A DNA stretch of 64,000 nt from Apus apus (taxonomy: Eukaryota; Chordata; Aves; Apodiformes; Apodidae): contig NC_067282.1 in the NCBI RefSeq assembly GCF_020740795.1, positions 125,793,132 through 125,857,131 of the forward strand. Direction: 5' to 3'. The notes under the pieces were generated by a model, which was not told the DNA's origin, ran no database searches, and saw only the letters and a list, made by a program, of their open reading frames with translations. Both the position numbers and the translations under genes were made by a program. This document shows positions 48,301 through 60,300 of the stretch, one piece after another; position 1 is the first letter of the stretch; each line of letters starts with the position of its first letter.

Positions 48301-51300
48301 ATCTGCTGAAAGTGTAAGCCGCATCCCCAGTCCTGTCTTCTTTTGACCTAGGATCATCCAGAATAACATTCCATTTCCCACCTGTGATGTTTGTTGCTGG
48401 CTGTTTTTGTTTTTCCCTTGGCAAAAGACATCCCAAAAAAGAGAGGTCTATGACAGTTGTACACTTTGAAGCCAGAATTTGGTAGAGGAACATTTATTTT
48501 TTGAAAGTGTAACAGTGTAACACATGTCCTAAGAATATAATGTAAATCCTTGAAAGCATAGTTCCTCCCTGGGGAGTGATTATGTCAAAATGGCATTCTG
48601 TGACTCAAATAGGCCTTGAGCTGAGAACAAAAGTCGTATATGTTAGCTAGTATCTTGTTGAACTTGAGTGTCCTCTCTACATTACTCAGGAGTGTATCTC
48701 TCCACTTTTTTGTTCAAGTTCACCCCACAAAGCCACTGTAGCTCAGGAGAGAGGTTGAGTCCAGTCTGTCTTGTGTATTATCAACTGAATTGCTTATTCA
48801 CTTCTATGTAGGCATTACTAGGCAAACCCACCATCATCTACAGGAGTGCTCAGGGGGCACTATAAACTTTGAATATATGAGATTTTCTACCTGCCTTGTG
48901 TTTACACTAGTCCTTCTCACCTCTCAGGTGTACTACCATCTTCCTGTGAGCAATTTATATGGCTATTACTACAATGGGCTCAACCTGGAAGATGACAAGC
49001 AAGAGGGGTGTACCCCAGTCAAAACCACCTTTTTTGATGGCTTGTACTATGAACCTGTGAACGTCAGTCATGATGGTGATGTCTACAGCATTTTCAGGGT
49101 ATGTAGTGTCTGAGGTTCTTTAAATGGAAAGTATTCCAGAAGAATTAGTGCATATTAGCATTAAACTTTCTCAGGTGGTGTTTTTTACTACTAAGAGAAG
49201 GCAGATGATGAACTGTCTGAAGTCTCTAATCACCCAGTTTCTGTCTTCTCATTCCCACCTGTTCCTTAGGAAGCCTGAGGATCACTATTAGCTATATTCA
49301 CTGGAATCCTGCCCATGCTTCCATAGTCATTTCCTAAGCAGGACAATGGCATTGACTAATCATCTCAGGAATTCGTAGTAAAGATCTGAGCTTGTGATGC
49401 AGGCCACGTTTCCTGATACACTTGCCTTCACTCTTGCTGGCCCCATGGCCACCTAACATAAGCCACATCAATACTGCTCTTCACAGAACACCAGATGCCA
49501 CCCCTTCATAAGAAAGACTTAGAGGTCTGGAGAGGAAGGGTTGTGACATTCAGGGTTCAAAGGGTGGGATGTGAGAAGGAAGGAGGGAGATGAGGTATGG
49601 TAACCAAGGTGGGAAAAGTAACATGCATTGGCAGCTAGTGCAAGCCCTGAGTGTCATGATTGATTCTTTCACATTCAGGATATGGGCCTGAAAGTTTTCA
49701 CCAACTCTGTGCTACGGAAGCCAGTTCTGTGCAATGAAGACAAATCAGACACAGCAGATTACCCTGCCTATTTGGAACACGGTGTGGCCCTGGGCGATGG
49801 CTATGGTGCAGGTAAAAGAAGGTTCATGAAGTACCTCCAGTTCCAGTCCGCCTGGTCTTCAAAACTCCTTCCTGCATAAAAGAGTAGCCAGCATGTTGAG
49901 GGTTTTTTTTGGGGAATAGGTTTATGTGTCCCAGTTTGCCTGTAGTAATCTATTTCTGACAGTCTTTGCAGTAGAGTCAGTTCTCTGTCACTTATGTACA
50001 GGGTGCATATAGAAAAGACAGGGAACATTGAGATGCTACATCTTTCATAAACTGATGTTAGATTTTCAGGGTTTTTCCAGTCAGAATCTTTCATCAAGTC
50101 ACAATTCAATTAAATATTTGAAAGGAAATGCCAATGCAGAAATGGCAATTACCAATGTCAATAATTCACAAAGCACTTAGCATACTTGGCACATATTTAC
50201 AAAGCCTTTTAGATCACCAAGCATTATGATTATCTTTCTTCAAGTCAGGCTGCTCAGCAAAAGAGCAAAAGGAGAAATCATAGGCTACCACAAGGACAAT
50301 TGCTATTCAGCACTAGAAGTTCTTCCCCATGGGATGTGTGCGACACTAGAAGTAGTTCTCCAGGAAGTTTTGGAATCTCCATTGCTGCAAATTTTTAAAA
50401 CCAAGCTGGATAAGACTCTTGAGCAACATGATCTGACTTTGAAGTTAGTACTACTTCAACGAGATTGAGCTAGAGAACTCCAGAGGTTCCTCTCAATCTA
50501 GATTTTTTTTTTTTTTCAATGATCCTGTGATTCTATGATTCTACATGCAGCAAAATAGAAAAGTATTATTTCTATGATATGACTAGGAAATCTGACATAC
50601 CTCCATGCTAAATGAGTTTTTGGACTGAGACCATGGCAAAACTTAAAAGAGTACTGTGATCACAGGAATATAAAAATCAGACCTGTAATTTGTCTATAAA
50701 CAGAAATAGTTTTCCCATGGACAGGATATTCAGCTCCATTTTTAACTACTGAACAGGGCTGAGTTACTGAACAATGATTGAGTTATCAGGGCAGTTTGTA
50801 AAGCATTATAAACTTTGGTGACAATACTGGCTACTGTTTCCCATTAGTAAATCAAAGAGTGCTAGTGGAAGAGGACAGTGAACATGCGTAACTGAATGAT
50901 GAGACTTTTCAACATAAAGTAAAGCAAAGTGTCTTGTGAAATAGCCAGATTTTCTAGTATTTTCCCATGTGAAAAGATAATAGATAAGAAATTATTTGTT
51001 CTTGTACCCCATATTTATTTGAATTTTCCTTTTTTATGTGAAAAAGAATGGGAAAATTCTCAAATTAAATACTTATTTTTCATTTATGGTGTTGAGCGTG
51101 TCTGACAGCAGTTCAGATTCTTCTGCCCTGACCTCTCTAATATTTACTTTAACCATACACAATCTTCTAGAGAGGCTTACTGGTGGGAGCAGTGTTACTA
51201 CTGTTCGGAAATTCTTCCCTGAGACCTGGATTTGGGATCTGGTTCACACTGAGTGAGTACTCTTATCTTGACTTCTTATTCTCATCTGGATTTTTGTGTT

Positions 51301-54300
51301 GACACATGTTGCTGAAATGAATTCTGAGAGGAAACCATGCAACACATCTGCTTTGTAGGTGCAGGTCCTTTTCCCGTCTTTCTCAATGATCATTGAGCTC
51401 CCAACCCTGTATACAGTGTCAAACCTACTTGAACTGTGACTGATAACTGTTCTGTGCTCTGTTCCATCCTTCTGATGGAGAGGAAGAATGAGAGCTAAGA
51501 GTAAAACAAGAACATTTGTCTAGGAGAGAAGCAGGAGCTAAACTTTTTCTTTTTAATAATATTTTTAATTTAGCAGCAGCAAACTCTATTATTTTGTTTT
51601 TTCTTTCCAGGCTATCACAGCACCTGCAATCTTTATCTTTGCTTCCAGCTTTATAGTATTTTTTTAAATATGGAGAGGTACCTTGCAGAATGAGAGATGA
51701 AACAGAAGTACTAACTCAAGCAAGGAGCCTATTTTCTAAATTGTCTTGAAAGTGTCCAAGATAATTTCTCATTCAGTTTTCCTTATTTTGCTCAGTTCCA
51801 GAGGCGAGGCTGATGTCTTTTACACGATCCCTGATTCCATCACAGAATGGAAAGCCAGTGCTTTCTGCATGCAAGATGATGCTGGTTTTGGCATCTCCTC
51901 ACCTGTTTCACTGACAGCGTTCCAACCATTCTTCGTGGGTCTCACCTTGCCGTACTCTGTCAGTCGAGGGGAAAAATTTAATTTAATAGCAAATGTCTTC
52001 AACTACCTAAACAAATGCATCCAGGTATATAAAATTCCCTTTTACTTCCCATATGGTTTGTCTGTTCCTAGAGATCCTAGCATTCTCTTGCATAATGCAT
52101 CAGAAATGCAGGAAAAAATGTGTTTCACTTACACTTTAGCCTGATACATTACTTTCTCATCCTCTTGCCCTGGAGCCATCTCCATGTCATAACATCGAGG
52201 AAAAGTGGCTGACGATCACTGTGTCCAGCCCACAAAAAATAAGAACCTGCACCTTATCCCTATAAAATTATGTTATTCTTTTTGTTCCTCAACGAGGGAA
52301 CTTGAGCCAATGGTATGGGTACTGTGTTGTGCAAAACACAATGGCTGCTGATTATATCATATAGACATCTTGACTAATTTCTTTCAAAAATGGATGCTAA
52401 TAGTGGACAGAAAAGGGACAGGTTTACCACTTCCTCAGATAAATGTTCCATCCTTCTTTCTTGGTTCCATGTCACAGATTCAGATGTCAAACAGCTTCTC
52501 CAGCGAGTCCCTTGTCCTGCAGCCTGACTTTAGGGGCAGCCTACTTTATTTGTAATCTTGCCCTTTTTTTTTTTTTGTCTCAGATAAGTGCCATACTGGC
52601 AAAGTCAAGTGACTACAAGGCAAAAATCCTTTCACCAGGAGGCAACACAGTAAAGTTGTGTGCCAATGAAAGGAAAACCTATATTTGGGCTGTTAGACCC
52701 CATAGACTTGGTAAGTTTGTCTCTTCATCAACCTGATATACTCCTGTTTTATCTTTATACTTCTGTCCCTCCTGCCCTTTAATGTAGCACCAATAATCCA
52801 CAGACATTGCTGTGGATTATTGGAGCTCCATTTATTGCTCCACAAATTTAGTATTGACCCTTGCTAAAGTTCCCTTAGACACAGTGAATGAGGAGTGAAT
52901 TGTTCTGGTATTTTATCTCTTCTGATTCTTGGTAGTACATTTCCTGTCCAGTTTAGGAAGAACTGTTCACTTGCCACATTATATATTAAATACTGACAGG
53001 ATTTCATGTGCCTATGATGTTCAGCTCACAGTTTTGCATCTAACCAGCTGTATTCAGTAAGAATAAAATTTGCTAATAATTTTGGACTGGATTCTGAACA
53101 GGCAAGGAGATACTGCTTTTCTCTGATTTTACAGCTGTGTTAACTGACTTCAAGTGAACATTGTCTTTTTTGAAAAGGCAGTGACAACAGCTTGCATGTA
53201 TACAAAAAAGTTCTAATTACTGAAGATTCTTCTCAAAATGAACCACAGATGGGCTTTTTCCTTAAAAGACTGTTTCTAAAACCCTATAGCCACTATGACT
53301 GGCATTCTTCAAACTCACTGAGAAAGATACAAACTTAGAGTGAGATGAAAACTGGTTATGCAGCAAAATAATACTGCAGAGCTGAATAAAAGAAAGCTGC
53401 TGTCTCTCCCTGCTAATTCTGAAGATAATGCATTTTGTTCCAAGTAAAAAATTCCTTTGGATTTCCAGTTCGCAATGTTTGCAGGAGTGAAGTGAGCAAG
53501 GCCTGGAAAGCTGCTCCCTTCATTCTTGCTCCTCTGCTCGGGAGCAGCACTGTGGCTGTTACTCAATGTTGTCCCACCATTAATAAACTCCATCTGAAGG
53601 AAAGTGGTAGAAAAGCTGTAAGTATTGAAAGACTTCCCTAGGCCAGATAAAACTCCACACAAAGCTAAGTGGAAAACGGTAGTAAGTCCTGTCAGTTGTT
53701 TGGCCAGGCTAGGGCTCCACGCAACCAGTCCTTGCCACTAGTGGGCAGGGGTGGAGCCTAAATGAAATTTGTTTCTACTGAGCTGCCTTCAGAGAGAATA
53801 TTTTTCTCAGCAGTCCATCAGCACTGAAGAGGCAATGAAAGCCAGCGATAACTGTAGACATTGAAGATAACTTTGTTTTCTTGGGCTGGTGCTTGGCTTT
53901 CCAGGTAAGGTGAATTTCACGATTACTGCTGAGGCCAAACTAAGTACCGGAGGAACAGGAAACAGTACATCCCTGGAAGAGGAGACGATAAACAGGGACA
54001 CCCTGGTTCAAACCCTCCTTGTTGAGGTACAGTAGAAAATTTGCATGCGCTTTCTACTTTGTGTAAACTGCAATTCCTACGACTGTGGGTTAGAAGCAGT
54101 TAGCTAGTGAGAGGAGGCAAGGCAGATGACACAGGGGGAATTGTGAACAGAAGGCTTCTCCAAGTGAAAATGAGAGTATAAATAGCAACCATCGTGGCAT
54201 CTGCTGTTCTTCTGTCACTGTTATCTTCTTGGGACCACAAGCATACATGTCCTGATGCTCCACAGATGTCAGTAGCCAGAACTGTGGAGATTCCATATCT

Positions 54301-57300
54301 TATCTGTCAACGCCTTTAGCATATGACTCTAATACTGAGGAGTTGAGTGGAGGGCAGGCACATAAAACAGAGGCTTGAGCATCATAAAACAGAGGCTGGA
54401 TAAGTCTGTGTTATAACTGCATTCTATGAAGGTAGCTTCTCTGGATAGGGTGGTGGGTAAAACAGAGACAGAACTATTGGTCAAGAGATAGGTGGAGGAA
54501 TTCCACTATTCTAGTAGGGATGGGGCAGGACTGGGTACAAGGCATGCACTGTCTGGGTAGCTACATCCACGTACTGTTTTATGCCATTACCTTGTTCACG
54601 GTTTCATGGTCAACACTTCACTTTTCTTTCTCTTCCTGACCACTTCCCTGCAATCAAACAGTCTGAGGGTATTAAAAAAGAACTGACTCAGAGCACTCTT
54701 GTCTGTACCAAAGGTAAGTTCATTCATTCATTCATTACAAGGAGTTAGGAGACCTGCTTCGTTGTCTTGTAGGTTTTGTCCTACAAAACCAGAGATGCTT
54801 CCAGGGGAGGAAAGAGGGTCTCAGGGTCAAGGTGCTGGGCTACAATTCTGGGTTTTCAGAGATACCTTTGACTCATTGAACAATTGTCTGCAGCTGTTTC
54901 TTTACCCAGGACTGCAGATTGTAATAGTCACTGTAGTAATGGCTACAAAGCGAAGACTTCTGAATAAATAAATAAATAAACAAAATTAACAATTCTTGTT
55001 ACATTTTCTCATCAGGCATAACAAAGTCTGAATCAGTCTCTCTCAACCTTCCAAGAAACATAGTACAAGGATCAGCCAGAGCTTACTTTTCTGTCATGGG
55101 TAAGTTTAGCACTTAAATTAACAACAGGAGTAAATGGCATTTCTCTTGTGCTGAAACAAATGCCACCATTTATGCATATACAAAAATAATTAAAGTTGAG
55201 GAGGTACCAAACTGTGATTTTAGAGAAAATATTTCCTACTTTGCAAAATGGCAATGAAAGACAAAAGTTGCTCAGAATTCTCCCATACCACGTCAAAAGT
55301 GGCTAAAATAGTCACATGGTTTCAATTTATATTAGGGTCATTGTGAGGTGTGCTGATACTGTGCAGTAGCCTCTATAGCCCATCAGCACCATACCCACAT
55401 ATGATTCTCACAGGTACACACAAAACAGGAAGCAGGTTGTAAAGGGCAGGGAAGCTTAACCTTTCCTAAGGGTTCACAGCTCTTTCTCAGAATTCATGCC
55501 AGCCACTATTGATGTTCAGTTTTTTCTCAAGTTCTCAGTTTGTCCCAGGTGTCCAGCACCAAAATAAAAAATAAAAATGAAAATAAGGACACTTCAGCCT
55601 TTCTGTTAGGGTGTGTCTTTGGTTACTGTGACTACCTTCTATTGGTCATTGCCCTTAGGTTCATAATAAGGTAATACAAAGCAATGTATAATGCTGTGCA
55701 ATAAAAAACGTTTGAACTGAACTAACTCCTTGTATCTTTAATTCTCTAGGAGATGTTTTGGGTAGAGCCCTGACAAACATGGACAACCTCCTCAGTATGC
55801 CTTATGGCTGTGGAGAACAGAACATGGCCTTGTTCACACCCAACATCTATATTCTGGATTATCTGAATAAGACTGGGCAGCTAACTGAAGAGATTAGAAA
55901 CAAGGGTACTGGATATTTATCCACAGGTGACAGGCTTTCAGATTCTTTTATCTAATGCTGTGATTGTGTGCATTAAAGTCTAAAGCTCTACATGGTGAAC
56001 ACTGGTCTCTGATTTCTAGCACCCCATCTGTTGCATAGAAGCAGGCAACAACAGCATCTCAAAGCAGCATGTCATACTTACAGAAGCAAAAGCTTCTAGA
56101 AGTCATAGTTGCTGACATTATTCACCAGACATACATTACTTAATATTAAATCCAAAAGTCCTACTTCTTCAGTTGAATAAACACCACAACTAGTCATTTT
56201 CTGTCATAAGAAAATATGTCTTTATTGTATTTTCAGGTTACCAAAAACAGCTCACATACAAACACCGAGATGGATCCTACAGCTCCTTTGGGACACAAGA
56301 CAGGGAAGGGAGTGTATGGTAAGTGATGACCCTTTCTGTTTCCCTAGCACAGGGGTTTTAGGCTTTGAAAAATAATAAAAGTGTTCAGTGATTCTTATTT
56401 TTAATAGACTAAATGGACACAGATTAATTAATTTGGATCTCATAGAAAAGGAGAGATCAATAAACTGGAAAGGATGTGAAAAAGGATAAGATGATTGGGG
56501 GCTGGAGTACATAACATTCAAAGGGAGGCTGAAGGAACTGGCTTCGTTCAGCCTGTAGAAGAGGAGAAAGCGACAGCTTACGTAAAGCTTTCCACTACCC
56601 ATATAAGACTGCAGAAAAGAGAGATTCAGACTCTTCATAGATTCATTTAGTTTGGAAAAGATCTTTAAGATCATCAAGTCCAACCTTTAACCCTGTTCTA
56701 CAATATTCACCCCTAAACCATATCCCCAAGCTCCACATCTATATGACTTTTAAACACACCCAGGGATGATGACTCAACCACCTATTTGGGCAGCCTGTTC
56801 CAATGCCTGACAACTCTTTCAGAGAAAAAATTTTCCTAATGTCCAGCCTAAACCTCCCCTGGTGTAGCTTTAGGCCATTCTCTCTTGTTCTATCACTGTT
56901 TATTTGTGAGAAGAGACCAGCACCTACCTCTCTACAATGTCCTTTCAGGTAGTTGTAGAGAGCAATAAGGTCTCCTCAGCCTCCTTTTCTTTAGACTAAA
57001 TAAGCCCTGTTCCCTCAGCCACTTTTCCTAAGACTTCTTGTCTAGGCCTTTCACCAGCCTAGTTGCTCTCCTCTGCACCCACTCTTTCTTGTACTGAGGT
57101 GCCCAAAACTGAACACAGTATTTGAGGTGGGGCCTCAGCAGTGCCGAGTACAGGGGGAGGATCTCTTCCCGAGACCTGCTTGCAACACCATTTCTAATAC
57201 AAGCCAGGATGCCATTGGCATTCTTGGCCACCTGGGCACTCTGCTGGCTCATATTCAGCCGCTTGTCAATCAGCACCCCTAGGTCCTTTTCTGCCAGACA

Positions 57301-60300
57301 GTTTTCCAGCCACTCTTCCCCAAGCCTGTAGTGTTTCATGGGGTTGTTGTGGCCCAAGTGCAGGACCTGGCACTTGGCCTTGTTGAAGCTCATACAGTTT
57401 GCCTCAGCCCATTGACCTAGATTGATTAATTCCCTGTGTAGACCCTCTCTACACTCAAGCAGATCAACACTCCCATCCCGTTTGGTGTTATCTGCAAACT
57501 TACTGAGGGTGCATTCTATCTCCTCATTGAGGTAATTTATAGATATTAAACAGAAGTGGTCCCAACACTGAGCCCTGAGAAACTCCACTTGTGGCTGGCT
57601 GCCAGCTGGATTTAGCTCCATTCACCACCACTCTCTTGTCCTGGCCATCCAGCCAGTGTTTTATCCAACAGAGAGCATGACCATCCAAGCCAAGAGCAGC
57701 CAGTTCTTTCATGAGAATGCAGTAAGAGGCAGTGTCAAAGGCTTCACAGAAGTCCGGGTAGACAATATCCACAGCCTTTCACTCATTGACCAGGTGGGTC
57801 ATCTTGTCATAGAAGGAGATGAGGTTCATCAAGCAGGACTTGCCATTCGTAAATCCATGCTGACTGGGCCAGATGACCTGATTGTTCTGTAAGTGGTGCA
57901 TAACGACACTCAAGGTGATTTGTTCCATGACCTTCCCCAGCAACAAGGTCAGACTGACATTTCTGTAGTTGCCTGGATTCTCCTTCCAGCCTTTCTAGTA
58001 GAAGGGTGTCACATTTGCCACCCTTCAGCCCACTGGGACCTCCCCAGTTTGCCAAGATTTTAGGTAAGTGAAGGAAAGAGGCTTGGCGAGTAGATCCGCC
58101 AACTCCTTCGATACTATTGGGTGTAACCCATCCCGGCCACATAAACACATAAACTTGTGTATGTTTAAATGTTGCAGCAGGTCCCTGACTATTTCCTCTT
58201 TGAACCAGGAGGATTGATTCTGTCCCTTCTCCCTGTCCTCCAGCTCAGGGGGCTGGGTGTCGAGGGAACCACTAGTTCTACTGGTAAAGATTGAGGCAAA
58301 GAAGGCATTAAGCACCTCAGTCTTTTGCTCATCCTTTGTCACTAAGTTTTCCCCTGCAACCAATAAAGGATGGAGATTTTCCCTAGTCCTCCTTTTGCTG
58401 TTGATACATTTATAGAAACACTTTTTATTGCCTTTAATAGCTGTAGCTAGCTTGAGTTCTAGTTGGGCTTTGCCTCTCCAGACTTTCTCCCTGCATATCC
58501 TCACTATATCTTTTGTAGTCCTCATGAGAGACTTGCATCCTCCTACAAAGGCCATAAACTCTCCTTTTACTCCTGAGTTCCAGCAAAAGCTCTCTATTTA
58601 GCCAGGCCAGTCTTCCTCCTCGCCAACTTGCCTTTCAGCACATTAAAATAGCCAGCTCCTGCTCCTTTTAGTCTTCTTTTTTGAAGTATGTCCAACCTTC
58701 CTGGAATCCTCTACCCTTCAGGGCTGCCTCCCAAGGGATTTTGTTGATCAGTCCCCTCAACAGGCCAAAGTCTGCCCTCTGGAAGTCCATGGTGGCAACT
58801 CTACTGACTCCCCTCCTTACTTCCCCAAGAATTGCAAAACACTATCATTTTATGATCGCTGTGCCCCAGACGGCTTCCAACCATTACTTCCCCCACAAGT
58901 TCTTCTCTGTTCCCAAGGAGCAGGTCAGGAGCACACCTTCCATGGTTGGTTCCCTCACACGTTCCTTCAGGAAGTTAACTTCCACACACTCCAGGAACCT
59001 CCACAACTGTTCTCTCTCTGCTGTATTGTATTTCCAGCAGACATCTGGGAAGTTGAAGGCCCCCATGAGAACAAGGGGTAGCAATCGTAAAACATCTCCT
59101 ATCTGTTTATAAAATATTTCATCTGCCTCTTCATCCTGGTTGGGAGGTCTGTATCAGCCTTGTTGCCCTTCCCCTCGATTCTTACCCATAAGGACTCAAC
59201 CCTATCATCACCCTCATTAATTTGCAGGCATTCATACATCTCCCTGATATAGAGGGCCACCCCAGTGCCTTTTCTTTCTAGTCTATCTCTTCTGAAAATT
59301 TGGTAGCCACTGATTGCAGCACTCCAGTCATATGAGTCATCCCACCAGGTTTCTGTGATGGCAGCTATATCATAGTTTTCCTGCTGCACAACAGCTTCCA
59401 GCTCCTCCTGTTTATTGCCTATGCTGCATGCATTGGTGTAGATGCACTTCAGCTGGGCTAATGATTTGGCCACCATTTTGGGGGCAGGTGCCCTAACATC
59501 TACCTGACCATTCTCAGCTGCTCCCATAGTTACTTACCTGCCAATGAACCTTCTGTTTTTGCTGCCACATGGATCAGGGTCCCCCACCTCCCCTGAGACA
59601 GCAGATTGAAAGGCCTTTCCAGCACACTGCCCCACAAACACCAGCATGCTACACAAGGATGTCTTATCCTTACTTGAGTAAGGAAAAGACTTTATCCTTA
59701 CTCAAGTTGCACAATGGAAAACCCAGCTGGATTGAAGGGAAATAATTATCTTCCCCAGGAGAAGGGTGCAGCATTGAGACCACTGCTCAGAGAGGATATG
59801 GATATCTCTATTCCTGGAGATGTTCATGACATGACCAAACAAGAGACTGAGCTTTGAAGTTGGCCCTAGTTTAAGCAGGTGGTTGGACTGTAGACTACCA
59901 GAGATCCCTTACTAACTAGTTTATTTCATAATTCTGTTAATTAAGATTAGAAATTGCTATAATACATCATCAAGGTGTGTCTATACTTTATACCACTCTG
60001 AAAGAATGGTTTCAGTACAGTAATGGAGAAACCTCTGGTCAGTTTTTAATACCAGGATTTTAGCTATCTTATTTATTTGAAACTTAAAACACACTTCTTT
60101 CTTTTAACTCAGAAATTATAGAGTTCACTTTATGTCACTTTCTATGGACATGTGGTGGAGTCATAATCCCTGGAGGTATTTGAAGGGCATGTAGGTGTGG
60201 TACTTAGGGACATGCTTTAGTGGTGGACTTGCCAGTGTGCTATGTTAACAGCTGGACTTGAGAATCTGAAAGGTCTTTTCCAACCAAACCAATGCTATGA

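Noticed and set aside
49812..51170. Additional bait-region exon within intron 17
   Set aside because: No frame-compatible exon with good borders was seen; the thioester already falls in exon 24 as in human A2M, so the exon count is complete.
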